Shown: piece by piece, positions 1 to 9,276 of the stretch | Numbering within the stretch: position 1 is the stretch's first letter | How the letters are laid out: each line of letters opens with the position of its first letter | DNA from: Comamonadaceae bacterium | Lineage (GTDB): Bacteria; Pseudomonadota; Gammaproteobacteria; Burkholderiales; Burkholderiaceae_C | DNA length: 36,218 nucleotides | Direction of reading: 5' to 3' | Assembly (NCBI GenBank): GCA_947373605.1 | Contig: CANBYM010000023.1 | Span: 1 to 36,218 of the forward strand | The notes under the pieces: model-generated | The model's database searches: none | The model's input: the letters and a program-made list of their open reading frames with translations, nothing else | Told to the model about the DNA's origin: nothing | Program-made: the position numbers and the translations under genes

Positions 1-23
1 TGGTGTGGCTTAACAGGACCTGC

Positions 24-902
24 TCAGCTTTCGGCCCAATACCGAAGCAGCGAGTGGGCTACCGCAAAGGCCGGTGGAGCCTGAAAGCGTGCCGTCGCGT
101 CACCGCTTAGTGCTGCTTTAGCCTCTTCCTTGCCGACCCAGATCGCATCCTCAATTTCCGCGGTTGCGATCGCCAACGTATCGCTCTGCACCTCGGCAAT
201 GCAAGCCAGCATCAGCTGCGCGGGGAATGGCCAAGGCTGGCTCGTGATGTAACGCACTGCGGTAGCACGCACACCGGCCTCTTCAAACAGCTCGCGGGCG
301 ACTGCCTCCTCCATGGTTTCACCGGGTTCCAAAAAGCCGGCCAGCGCTGAATAGCGGCCCGTAGGCCAGCTTGCCTGGCGCCCCAGTAAGGCCTTTCCCT
401 GGTGCTGCGCCAACATGATGACCACCGGGTCCACGCGCGGAAAGTGCTCACTACCGCACTGCGTACACAGGCGCCCCCATCCACCACGATGCGCACGCGC
501 AGGGCCGCCGCATTTGCCACAGAAGCGATGACGGCTATGCCAGTCCATCAAACTGCGCGCGGTGCCATAAATGGCCAGGTCTTGCGCGCCCAGAACGGCC
601 AGGGCCGCTGCTGTCGCAGGCGAGCGAAACGAGGGTGCATCCAGGTTGCTTTGGGAAAGCGCGACGAAATGCGGCACGTCATCCGCAATGCCCAGAAAAA
701 TCAGATGAACATGCGCTCCCGCTTCTGCCATTGGTATCCATTGCAGCGCACCATCCGTCGTCAGCACCGGGTCAAAGCCATTGAGCACTAGCAAGCGCGC
801 GTGGGTATGCTGGCGCAAGGCCAACAGCGCTTCTTCGTTGCCGCGCAAATGATCAGCACGGTCCAAAGTTCCGCCGCTGAATCCGGGTTGGTGGGGTGTC
901 AT
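24..902 (-). CDS. nudC: NADH pyrophosphatase NudC (Nudix hydrolase with zinc ribbon)
   Basis: Zn ribbon FCGKCGGP...LCTQCGSEHFPRVDPVVI followed by Nudix box GFLEPGETMEEAVARELFEEAG. Confidence 0.93.
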   Translation of the reverse strand: MTPHQPGFSGGTLDRADHLRGNEEALLALRQHTHARLLVLNGFDPVLTTDGALQWIPMAEAGAHVHLIFLGIADDVPHFVALSQSNLDAPSFRSPATAAALAVLGAQDLAIYGTARSLMDWHSRHRFCGKCGGPARAHRGGWGRLCTQCGSEHFPRVDPVVIMLAQHQGKALLGRQASWPTGRYSALAGFLEPGETMEEAVARELFEEAGVRATAVRYITSQPWPFPAQLMLACIAEVQSDTLAIATAEIEDAIWVGKEEAKAALSGDATARFQAPPAFAVAHSLLRYWAES

Positions 903-1021
903 GTATGTGTTCCAGTGAAATGCATCGGTCAGTATGCATTTTGGCCACGTTTGGGCCTTTCTTTAGAACGCAAGAGCGATTAGCGATGCATTTCAGCAGA
1001 CTGCTCGAACACTAAGCCCCT

Positions 1022-1681
1022 TCAACGCTTGGTTTCGAGATGAAGCCAGATTTCATTGCGTCGTAAAAACCATGGTGTGAACGGAGCGTTGTAGCGCGAG
1101 TACACGGGCTCGCCGGTCCAGGCCAAACCTGCAGCCTGCAAAGCAGATTTCAATTGATCCAAGTGCCGGTTGTAGTTGGAGTCTGACCAGAATCCCGAGA
1201 ATCGAATGACCGCCACCCGACCGGGAGGAACTTCGCGCAGTTTCACCCGAGCGTCCAGCGGCTCCGGCGCGCTGGCCAGCGTAACCCCTATTGGCAACAC
1301 GAACTGCACCAGATATCCACCGACCACAGCCGCTTGCGTTACGGGCGCAGTCATGTCCAACTTCACGGGTTCTGCAGCTTGTGTCACAGGTGCAGTCATT
1401 GCAAACTTACGCTCGCCTTTGTTCTTACCAAAGATATATCCCGCCAGAATCGGGAACGCAATATTCCCGGCATCTGCAGCATTGCCGGAAACCACAACCT
1501 CTGCAACCGTATAAGTCGCGTATTCGCGCACTTCGATATCTCCAAAATTCTGCACGACCTGGTACTGAGGTTCTTCTATGGCGTGGCTTGTCATTGGAGT
1601 TGCGAATAGGATAAGACTGGATAGCACGGCCCGAGCACCAATACAGAATTTCAAGCGTAGTTCAACTTGTAGTTTGTGCAA
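1022..1681 (-). CDS. SOUL-family haem-binding protein, probably exported
   Basis: YQVVQNFGDIEVREY, duplicated MTAPVTQ motif, and C-terminal FTPWFLRRNEIWL typical of SOUL; hydrophobic N-terminus. Confidence 0.85.
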   Translation of the reverse strand: MHKLQVELRLKFCIGARAVLSSLILFATPMTSHAIEEPQYQVVQNFGDIEVREYATYTVAEVVVSGNAADAGNIAFPILAGYIFGKNKGERKFAMTAPVTQAAEPVKLDMTAPVTQAAVVGGYLVQFVLPIGVTLASAPEPLDARVKLREVPPGRVAVIRFSGFWSDSNYNRHLDQLKSALQAAGLAWTGEPVYSRYNAPFTPWFLRRNEIWLHLETKR

Positions 1682-1783
1682 GCGTTACTCCTCCATCGTC
1701 ATGTTCGGCGGCCCAGTTGGATAAGGCCATTTAGTATCTTGCATCTATGACCGATTGACCGTGTGGCAACGAACACTTGTAAA

Positions 1784-1810
1784 AAAAGCCACTGGAGCAC
1801 AGTGGCTTTT
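1784..1810. terminator. Bidirectional Rho-independent terminator
   Basis: AAAAGCCACTG-GAGCA-CAGTGGCTTTT: perfect 11-bp stem with A-tract and T-tract flanks. Confidence 0.8.
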
Positions 1811-1843
1811 GATGGTGGCGGCCCGGTTAGGGCGCTATAGAAA

Positions 1844-2197
1844 TTACGGTTTTACAACTGATGAAGCCGGGGCGACTTTGGCTGCAGCCCTGTCAGCCTT
1901 CTCTTTCGCGTGCGCTGTCTTAGCCTCGTCCCGCTTGGCTTTTTCGGCATCTTGTTTTGCTTTCATTTCAGCGTGCTTGGCCTTGGCCACTTCACGTTTG
2001 GCTTTTTCTGCCTCGTGCTTAGCCTTGCGCTCCTCCATAACCTTCTTGCGCAGTTCTTCGCGCTTTTCCTTTGCAGCGTCGGGAGCCTTAGCGGGAACGG
2101 TTGAATTTGTGGGAGTGACCGGGGTCGCTGGCGCTTGGGCGAAAGCACCGAGAGTGGCGATTGCGAGTACAGAAGCGATAAGCGATTTCTTGAGCAT
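1844..2197 (-). CDS. Small exported Lys/Ala/Glu-rich coiled-coil protein
   Basis: Signal-like MLKKSLIASVLAIATLGAFAQ, then AEKAKREVAKAKHAEMKAKQDAEKAKRDEAK; start taken at the internal ATG (2197). Confidence 0.6.
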   Translation of the reverse strand: MLKKSLIASVLAIATLGAFAQAPATPVTPTNSTVPAKAPDAAKEKREELRKKVMEERKAKHEAEKAKREVAKAKHAEMKAKQDAEKAKRDEAKTAHAKEKADRAAAKVAPASSVVKP

Positions 2198-2421
2198 TTG
2201 AGGTTTCTCAGTGAATGGCGACGTTGCCATGTACCCATAACCTTTCCCAAGCCATCGGCGTTTACTCAAATACTGTAAACGTCTGTAAAGAGCCAACCTT
2301 GCCTTCCGGCCGTGTGCCTCTATCTTTACTGAGCAGCAACAAGTTGACACACGCTTGTAGCGCAATGCCAGTAACCTCAGGATTGGTATCAATAACAAAC
2401 AGGGACGACAACGTGACAACA

Positions 2422-2637
2422 ATGACCTATCGAATTGAAAGCAACCACCCGATAGTGGGGCCACTGGTGACTGGCATCAACCAAACTGCCATGTACATTG
2501 CTGAACGAACAATGGCCGTTGTCATGGCGGCCAAGAGTTACACCATACCTTTTGGCAAAGAAATCCGGGTGATCCATGTGCCGACCGGAGAAGTTGTCTT
2601 TCGCAAAACGGCATCAGGTGCTGACTTATCAATTTAG
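2422..2637 (+). CDS. Small hypothetical protein (71 aa)
   Basis: MTYRIESNHPIVGPLVTGINQTAMYIAERTMAVVMAAKSYTIPFGKEIRVIHVPTGEVVFRK; plausible composition; start chosen inside the longer ORF. Confidence 0.45.
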   Translation: MTYRIESNHPIVGPLVTGINQTAMYIAERTMAVVMAAKSYTIPFGKEIRVIHVPTGEVVFRKTASGADLSI

Positions 2638-2681
2638 TTTGAATTAATGCACGCTGGAGTCCGCGAATCGTATGAGAGGTT

Positions 2682-3908
2682 TTAAATATCTGCAGGCTGC
2701 TGCAAGAAGTAAAGCGCAATTCCGGATTGCACACCGATAGCCAATAAGCCATTGATAAGCAACGAATGACGCACACCGAAGGCTGCAACAGTGACCCCCG
2801 TGAGCAAAGCGCCCAATGCCATGCCACCCCGCATTGCCAGCATGAACATGCTGACGGTCTGCCCGCGAACAGAAGTTGATGAGGCAGACTGCAGCAAAGT
2901 ATTTGCAGAAGTGTTGCTCATCGTCATCGAAAAACCCGCCAGTGCAAAAAGCGCCTGCAAACCCCAATCCACATTGACCAGCGACACCAGCACGAGTACC
3001 ACACCATAGAGGATTGAAAAGCAATTGCTGATGGGGCGGCGGTCGCGCTTTGCATCGATGCAGAGCAGGACGATGGCACCACACAATCCGCCCGCGCCAA
3101 AGCAACCCATGACCAGACCGAAGTGACTAACATCACCATGAAATGACTCCTGCACCAACACCGGGCAAAACACAAGGAGCGGCGCACACAGCAGACTCGA
3201 AAAAAAGACGGTAAGCAATACGCCACGCAGCGCCGGCCGCTTCAGTACCTCGCGCACATTGGCAAGCAAACCGCGCCAGTGAAACCCTTCCTTTGGAGCC
3301 TCGCTCACATCGAGCCGGGGCAATACCCACAGGGCTACCAAAACAAAGGGCACGTACGAAAACGCGCTGACTGCAAAAGCACCCACAGCACCCACGCTGG
3401 TCATCAAGACACCGGCAATTGCAGGGCCCAGGATGCGCGAGAGATTGAACTGCGTGGAATTCAGTGCAATGCCATTCGCAATCTGTTCCTTTTCCACAAT
3501 GGAGGGAACAATCGACTGAAACGATGGCATCGACAACCCGTCAGTGATGCCTACGATCAAAGAAAGAACAATGATCATCCACGGCTGCGTAGCATTGAAG
3601 GCCAGTAAAAGTACGACGGCAATCGGACACAGCATTTGCAGGAACTGGAACCGGAGAATGGTCTGGCGCCTATCGCTGGCATCAGCGAGCGCGCCTCCTA
3701 CTAATGTTAGCAAGAGCACTGGAGCAGCAAGTGCAAACGAGTCCAGTCCCAACAAAAAGGGCGAGGCGCCCAGACTGAGCATGAGCCAGGGCTGCGCCAT
3801 TTGCTGCGCCCAAGTCCCGATATTGGAGAGCAAACTGGCAACCCAGAACGTTCCGAACCGGCGCGTGCGCAGCAATTGCCAGGATTCTTTAAAAGCTGCG
3901 GTTGACAT
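2682..3908 (-). CDS. MFS transporter (MFS_3/enterobactin-exporter-like)
   Basis: About 12 hydrophobic segments; FGTFWVASLLSNIGTWAQQMAQPWLML and GGALADASDRR motifs. Confidence 0.88.
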   Translation of the reverse strand: MSTAAFKESWQLLRTRRFGTFWVASLLSNIGTWAQQMAQPWLMLSLGASPFLLGLDSFALAAPVLLLTLVGGALADASDRRQTILRFQFLQMLCPIAVVLLLAFNATQPWMIIVLSLIVGITDGLSMPSFQSIVPSIVEKEQIANGIALNSTQFNLSRILGPAIAGVLMTSVGAVGAFAVSAFSYVPFVLVALWVLPRLDVSEAPKEGFHWRGLLANVREVLKRPALRGVLLTVFFSSLLCAPLLVFCPVLVQESFHGDVSHFGLVMGCFGAGGLCGAIVLLCIDAKRDRRPISNCFSILYGVVLVLVSLVNVDWGLQALFALAGFSMTMSNTSANTLLQSASSTSVRGQTVSMFMLAMRGGMALGALLTGVTVAAFGVRHSLLINGLLAIGVQSGIALYFLQQPADI

Positions 3909-3964
3909 GGCCCATTATTCAGCAATAGGCACGCAACACTACCTAGCGCCAGACGCGCAGCGAT

Positions 3965-4525
3965 TCAAGTCGGCCAGATCGAACCGTGCTCGGGCACCAA
4001 GGCGCGCCAACCAAGTTCCCGTTCAATCCGTTTACGCAACGCATCGGCGGCGTTCGGATCGCCATGCACCACATACACTTGTGATGGCGCCTCAGACATG
4101 GTGCGCAACCAGGTCAGCAATTGCCCGGCGTCGGCGTGGGCTGACGTGGATTGGAGTTGCACCACATCAGCTTTAACGTCCACTTCGCGCCCGTGGATGC
4201 GCAGAGACTTTTCTCCTGCAGCCAAACTGGCGCCACGCGTTCCAAGCGCCTGGTATCCCGTCAGTATCACCATGTTGCGGTGCTCGCCGGCGTACAAGGA
4301 TAGATGGTGCAGCACACGCCCACCGGTTGCCATTCCACTGGCCGCCAGAATCACCATGGGGCCATGGCGGCTGGCTAACGCACGCGACTCCTACAGCGTA
4401 CTGACCATGGTGCCGGCGCGCATCAGTGTGCGCACTTCCGGTTCACTCAGACAGTGCTCGCCGGCGTGATGCGCAAAGAGCTGTGTCGTTTGCACGGCCA
4501 TGGGACTGTCTAAAAAAACCGGTAG
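3965..4525 (-). pseudogene. Truncated MBL-fold/beta-CASP RNA-exonuclease-like pseudogene
   Basis: Minus-strand reading: LPVFLDSPMAVQTTQLFAHHAGEHCLSEPEVRTLMRAGTMVSTL*ESRALASRHGPMVILAASGMATGGRVLHHL...; in-frame TAG at 4391-4393; N-terminal MBL half absent; upstream limit approximate. Confidence 0.75.
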
Positions 4526-4619
4526 TCTGCTCGGTCCTCCTGCACGTGACTTGACGCTTCGCTATCGGCCTGCATCGAAACGTGCGGACATTGTGCTCGC
4601 ACTTTCACCGTCGAGCGAT

Positions 4620-4808
4620 GGGATGACGATGGCTTTGGTTGCGCACGAGATGAGCTTTGAAGCACAAGTGGCCAGCGGCATTGTGTTCATGGAAATATGC
4701 GAATTGGTGGCGGTTGGGTCAGGCAGTGCAATCATCCCGCGCCCTAAGCACCCCAAGATACAGAAATTCATGGCGCATTGGACCCGACGAAGTTTGCCTA
4801 TCACCTGA
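4620..4808 (+). pseudogene. C-terminal remnant of a polar amino-acid ABC transporter ATPase (GlnQ/HisP type)
   Basis: GMTMALVAHEMSFEAQVASGIVFMEICELVAVGSGSAIIPRPKHPKIQKFMAHW resembles the family C-terminus (GMTMxxVTHEMxFAxxVAxxVxFMxxGxIVExG...HxRxxxFL); no Walker A/B upstream. Confidence 0.6.
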
Positions 4809-4866
4809 TATCGCGCGTCATTTGCAACCCAATGCGCTGCGCCATTTCCGAATGGCGCCTACATAT

Positions 4867-5127
4867 TTACGAAAGATGTTTTCCAGCCAAGCCAGTCAGT
4901 TCAAACATCGTGACTTCCGGCTTCCCCAGCACAGCCTTCAGTTTTGCATCACAGAGAATGTTGCGCTTGTTTGCGGGATTTTGCAAGTTGTTGGCCTTGA
5001 TGTATTCCCAAAGCTTTTTAATCACTTCTGTGCGGGGCAGTGGCGCAGCGCCAACGACAGCAGCCAACTCTGCGCTGGGCTTCAAGGCTTTCATGAATGC
5101 GGATTCTTTTTTCGGAGCGGTTGACAT
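4867..5127 (-). CDS. SWIB/MDM2-domain protein
   Basis: PLPRTEVIKKLWEYIKANNLQNPANKRNILCDAKLKAVLGKPEVTMFELTGLAGKHL. Confidence 0.9.
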   Translation of the reverse strand: MSTAPKKESAFMKALKPSAELAAVVGAAPLPRTEVIKKLWEYIKANNLQNPANKRNILCDAKLKAVLGKPEVTMFELTGLAGKHLS

Positions 5128-5341
5128 AAATTACAGGCCATAGTTAAGGACCGCGAAGTGTAATCGCTGGCGGCCGCTAAAGCATCAGCACTTCAAAGGG
5201 GTCTTCCCTTCTGCGTACCAAGGTGGGCCAACATTCGCCCAACTTATCACGCATGCCATACAACAATGTTCGGTAACGCACATATTTGCAATGCTTGATT
5301 GATTACCCTCTTCTCCATATAAGACTAGCTTCAGGGGGATT

Positions 5342-6154
5342 TTGCGTATGTACTGCCGCCACCGACCGGAAGATAACTACCTGCTTGCAACCCTGCCGAC
5401 TGCAGACTTCGAGCGTGTGTTGCCAAATCTTGAACGGGTAACCCTGGAGCTTGGGCAGGTGATGGCGGACTCAGATCAGAATATTTCACACGCCTATTTC
5501 CCTACAACGGCAATCATTTCGATGATGTACATGATGGAGAACGGTGACTCTGCCGAGATTGCAGTGGTGGGACGCGATGGCGTCGTTGGCATTTCGCTCT
5601 TCCTGGGGGGAGCCAAGACATCCAGCAGCACCGTCGTTCAGAACGCCGGTCGAACCTACCGTATGTCATCGCGCCATTTGGCTGTGGAGTTTGACCGTCA
5701 CTCGGCAATGATGCGCACCCTGCTGCGCTACACCCAAGCCCTGGTTGCCCAAATGACGCAAACTGCGGTTTGCAACCTGCATCCCCGCTTGGAACAGCAA
5801 CTTTGTCGCTGGCTGCTCGTACGAGTCGACCTCGTTACCGCCGATGCGCTGAAGGTAACGCACGAACTCATCTGTCAAATGCTTGGTGTACGGCGCGAGG
5901 GGGTAGGCGGTGAGGCGAGCAAACTGCAAGCTGCTGGATTAATCCGTTATACGCGCGGCATGGTGCAAGTAGTTGACCGTGTGGGTTCGGAGCGTCTGGT
6001 TTGTGCGTGTTTTGGGGTGGTGAAGGAAGAATATGAACGACTCTTACCACGCACGGCCCATGACATTCACAAGCCGGAGCACCAACTCGATTCGAAATCG
6101 GATGTACAGATCAAAACGAAAGAAATTCCGCCTCTTCGTTGTCTTCACGACTAA
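5342..6154 (+). CDS. Crp/Fnr-family transcriptional regulator
   Basis: cNMP-like N-terminal domain and HTH THELICQMLGVRREGVGGEASKLQAAGLIRYTRG; TTG start, alternative ATG at 5348. Confidence 0.85.
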   Translation: MRMYCRHRPEDNYLLATLPTADFERVLPNLERVTLELGQVMADSDQNISHAYFPTTAIISMMYMMENGDSAEIAVVGRDGVVGISLFLGGAKTSSSTVVQNAGRTYRMSSRHLAVEFDRHSAMMRTLLRYTQALVAQMTQTAVCNLHPRLEQQLCRWLLVRVDLVTADALKVTHELICQMLGVRREGVGGEASKLQAAGLIRYTRGMVQVVDRVGSERLVCACFGVVKEEYERLLPRTAHDIHKPEHQLDSKSDVQIKTKEIPPLRCLHD

Positions 6155-6215
6155 CCCGACAGCGCGCCGCATAACGCAACAAATTCACACTTTTTAACCA
6201 CGGACAACTATCGCC

Positions 6216-6647
6216 ATGGCTCTCATTCAATTGATTTACACCAGCACATTGGTCAACGTCGGTCCCACCGTGATGGCGGATATCCTTCAATCTGCACGGC
6301 GTATCAACAAATTGCGCAACATTACCGGAATGCTCCTTTGCGCCAATGGCGGGATCTTGCAGGTACTCGAAGGTGAAGACGTCGACGTGAGTAAAACATA
6401 CCGGTCCATCGAATTGGACACGCGTCATAAAGACCTATTTCTACTTTCTAAAGCGCAAGTCACAGAGCGGCAATTCGCAGCTTGGGACATGGGGTTTAGA
6501 CGCATGACTGAGACAGAATTCAACAACTCTCCAATCGCTGTAGAAGTTTTCAATGCGGACAGAACTGAAATCGCAAATCGGGTCAAACCCGGCGCCGCAT
6601 TGACGATGTTGGTGCTTTTTGGACAGGGCGTTGACGTGGTTGATTAG
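6216..6647 (+). CDS. Stand-alone BLUF-domain blue-light photoreceptor
   Basis: IQLIYTSTL, ARRINKLRNITGMLL and GGILQVLEGE; keeps the Tyr, Asn and Gln of the BLUF photocycle. Confidence 0.9.
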   Translation: MALIQLIYTSTLVNVGPTVMADILQSARRINKLRNITGMLLCANGGILQVLEGEDVDVSKTYRSIELDTRHKDLFLLSKAQVTERQFAAWDMGFRRMTETEFNNSPIAVEVFNADRTEIANRVKPGAALTMLVLFGQGVDVVD

Positions 6648-6651
6648 TGCT

Positions 6652-8400
6652 CTAACGCCCGGATAGCGCGTGCCGCGCTGCCAGATAGCCGAAAGTAATG
6701 CCCGGACCGATGGTGATACCAGGTGCCGGATAGACGCCGCCCATGATGGAATGCATATCGTTGCCGCAGGCGTACAAGCCGACAATCGGCTGGCCGTGCA
6801 CATCCAGTACCTGCGCATCGGTATTGGTTTCCAGACCGGTCGCCGCACCGATGTCGCCGGGATAGAGAGCAATCGCATAAAACGACCCTTGGCGCAGTGC
6901 CCCCAGGCAGGGGTTGGGGCCCGTCCAGGTGGCGTCGCCGTTGGCACGTTGATAGTCGGTTGTGCCGCGCTGGAAATCCTCATCAATACCCTGGTCGGCA
7001 AACGCATTAAAACGTTCAATGGTGGCGCACAGTTGCGCAGGCGGCACACCGATGTGCAATGCCAAAGCTTCAATCGACCTGCCTTGTTTGAGATAGCCAT
7101 CGGCCAGAAACGGCGCCAGCCCCTTGCCACCGGGGCGGATCATGCCCAGCCCATATCGCTTGAGCGCCGCTTCATCACACACCAGCCATGAAGGCACTGC
7201 CGGCACCTTGGCTTGGTGCGCCTGCATCGCAATGCCAAACAGGTGGTACGACGTGGACTCGTTGACATAGCGCTGTCCCTGGCTGTCTACCGTAAGCATG
7301 CCGGGCTTGCCCCGGTCCATCACAAAGTGGGGGAATGCAGCGGTGCTTGCGTCACTGCGTTGTCGGATGGACACCGGTGCCCAGAAGGCGTGACTCAGCC
7401 CCTGCGGCCCGAAATGCGCACCTGCATCCAGCGCAAGTTGCTGGGCCGTCCCGGTATGGCCCGGACCTGCCGGGCACCATTTCTCCAGTGCGCCGGGCAG
7501 CATTGCCGCGCGTCGCGCGCCGTGGCGATTGAAGCCGCCGCTGGCCAGCACCACACCGGCGCGTGCATGCAGCGTGCGTTCCACCACCGCACCGTCTTGC
7601 GCGGTCTGGCGTACTTTGACTCCGCTTACCCGTGCGCCGTCCTTGATGAGTTCCGTAACTTCGCTGCGGGTAATGAGTTCCCCCTTCTGCTGCACATAGC
7701 TGTAAAGCAGGCGCGAAATCAGCGCATTGCCCATGACCAAGCGCGTACTGCGTGACTGTAATAGCTTGTCAGCAAAGTGGCGGGTAAGAATGCGCATGCA
7801 ATAGCGCAGTGAGGTCCATGTTTGGGTGATGCGCAGTAGGTGAAAGATGTCATCACGATCCACCATCATGCCGCCCAACACGGTGAACTCCGGAATCGGC
7901 GGGCGCACCAGCGGCAAATTCGGCCCCAGCAGTTTGCCGTCAAAGGGCTTCGGCTCAATGGCGCGGCCGCGAAGCACCGAGCCTTCGAGCTCCGAGAGGT
8001 AGTCCGGGTGCAACTGGCGCACCTGAAATTGCACGGCAGTGCGGTCCTCCAGATTGGCAACCGCCTTGGGACCATTGTCGATAAAGGCCTGGCGCATCGC
8101 CGCACTGGAGCGTTCGCCCACCGAGTTGTTGAGAAAGGTAGCCACACGTTCAGGCGAGTCATCCGGGTTCACTGCCAGTCCGCGTCGGGTACCCGGAATC
8201 CAGCTGGTGGCCGCGGAAAGCGCAGTGGTGCCTCCCACGTACTCTGTGCGTTCGATGAGCAAGACACGCGCGCCATCCAGCGCCGCAGTGAGTGCGGCTG
8301 AGAAGCCGGCACCGCCGGAGCCGATCACGATCAAATCAAATCGGTCGCCCTCGGGCAGACGTTCCAGCCGGGTATCAATGGCAGATTGCAGCGCGTGCAT
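6652..8400 (-). CDS. FAD-dependent oxidoreductase, KstD-like (flavoprotein A)
   Basis: DLIVIGSGGAGFSAALTAALDGARVLLIERTEYVGGTTALS; QRYVNESTSYH; VYPAPGITIGPGITFGYLAARHA. Confidence 0.88.
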   Translation of the reverse strand: MHALQSAIDTRLERLPEGDRFDLIVIGSGGAGFSAALTAALDGARVLLIERTEYVGGTTALSAATSWIPGTRRGLAVNPDDSPERVATFLNNSVGERSSAAMRQAFIDNGPKAVANLEDRTAVQFQVRQLHPDYLSELEGSVLRGRAIEPKPFDGKLLGPNLPLVRPPIPEFTVLGGMMVDRDDIFHLLRITQTWTSLRYCMRILTRHFADKLLQSRSTRLVMGNALISRLLYSYVQQKGELITRSEVTELIKDGARVSGVKVRQTAQDGAVVERTLHARAGVVLASGGFNRHGARRAAMLPGALEKWCPAGPGHTGTAQQLALDAGAHFGPQGLSHAFWAPVSIRQRSDASTAAFPHFVMDRGKPGMLTVDSQGQRYVNESTSYHLFGIAMQAHQAKVPAVPSWLVCDEAALKRYGLGMIRPGGKGLAPFLADGYLKQGRSIEALALHIGVPPAQLCATIERFNAFADQGIDEDFQRGTTDYQRANGDATWTGPNPCLGALRQGSFYAIALYPGDIGAATGLETNTDAQVLDVHGQPIVGLYACGNDMHSIMGGVYPAPGITIGPGITFGYLAARHALSGR

Positions 8401-9194
8401 CAGGCCTCCAGCAAAAAATTCACCATCAACTCGCGCACCTGCACGAACATATCGGCACCGGTGGAGGTCTTGCAGCCTTTGGCGCGTGCGGCGGCAATCA
8501 GTGGCGGCACCTCAGGCACGGTGATGACGCAGCCGATGAACATGTCCGCTGTAATGCCATCCACATCAATAGGAGCCGGGTCGCCGTCGCGCATGCCAAC
8601 CGGTGTGGCGTTGATGGCGACATCAAACCCTGCCGGACTGGAGCTTCCTGTGAAGACCTGCCCCATTTGCAAACTGTTGAGACGTGCAATCAGTGACTCG
8701 CGGCGCTCAACGTTTTCATCATGGATCGCCAACGCGCTCACACCCGCCAGCACCAGGCTGTGCGCAATGGCCGAGCCCGCGCCACCTGCGCCCACCAGCA
8801 GCGCACGTTTGCCCTGCAAATCGCAACCGTGTTTTTGCATGGCCGTCACATAGCCAAGCCCGTCAAACATGTCGCCATGCCAGCTGCCGTCGGCATTGCG
8901 GCGTATGGTGTTGACCGCTCCGAGAAACTGCGCACGCGGCGAACTGGTGGCGCACCAGGCATGACAGTCAAACTTATGCGGCACCGTGACGATGACGCCG
9001 TCGACATTGCGTGCCAGCGAAACACCCTCAAACCACTGACGCAGGTCTTTGGTGGCGACATGTGCCGGAATGCAAACAGCGTCGCGTCCGTGCGCTTCAA
9101 AGGCTTGTGTAACGCCAAAGGGCGATTTCACCTGAGAAATTGGATCGCCAACGATGACGTGTACGCGCGTCGCGCCACTTAAGGTTTCAAGCAT
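8400..9194 (-). CDS. Shikimate/quinate dehydrogenase-like protein (AroE family, divergent)
   Basis: VGDPISQVKSPFG, GVIVTVPHKFD, AVNTIRRNADGSWHGDMFDGLG, LLVGAGGAGSAIAHSL, INATPVGM; 1-nt overlap with flavoprotein A. Confidence 0.85.
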   Translation of the reverse strand: MLETLSGATRVHVIVGDPISQVKSPFGVTQAFEAHGRDAVCIPAHVATKDLRQWFEGVSLARNVDGVIVTVPHKFDCHAWCATSSPRAQFLGAVNTIRRNADGSWHGDMFDGLGYVTAMQKHGCDLQGKRALLVGAGGAGSAIAHSLVLAGVSALAIHDENVERRESLIARLNSLQMGQVFTGSSSPAGFDVAINATPVGMRDGDPAPIDVDGITADMFIGCVITVPEVPPLIAAARAKGCKTSTGADMFVQVRELMVNFLLEA

Positions 9195-9242
9195 GGTGGA
9201 AACAGTCCCCGGATGAAAGAATGCACGCAGTGTAGCAAAAAC

Positions 9243-9276
9243 TGGAACACCATTCCATTTTTGAAAGTAATTTCAA
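9243..9276. promoter_or_regulatory. Candidate IclR-family operator(s) in the divergent promoter region
   Basis: TGGAACACCATTCCA (9243-9257, TGGAA-N5-TTCCA) and TTGAAAGTAATTTCAA (9261-9276, perfect 6-4-6 repeat) between divergent genes. Confidence 0.55.

Noticed and set aside
1361-1430. Internal DNA/protein repeat (MTAPVTQAA twice) in the SOUL gene
   Set aside because: A repeated MTAPVTQ motif is normal for bacterial SOUL proteins.
3544-4176. 210-aa plus-strand ORF
   Set aside because: Antisense to the MFS gene and the MBL pseudogene; no family resemblance.
6441-7130. 229-aa minus-strand ORF
   Set aside because: Overlaps the BLUF gene and runs out of frame over flavoprotein A; no domain pattern.
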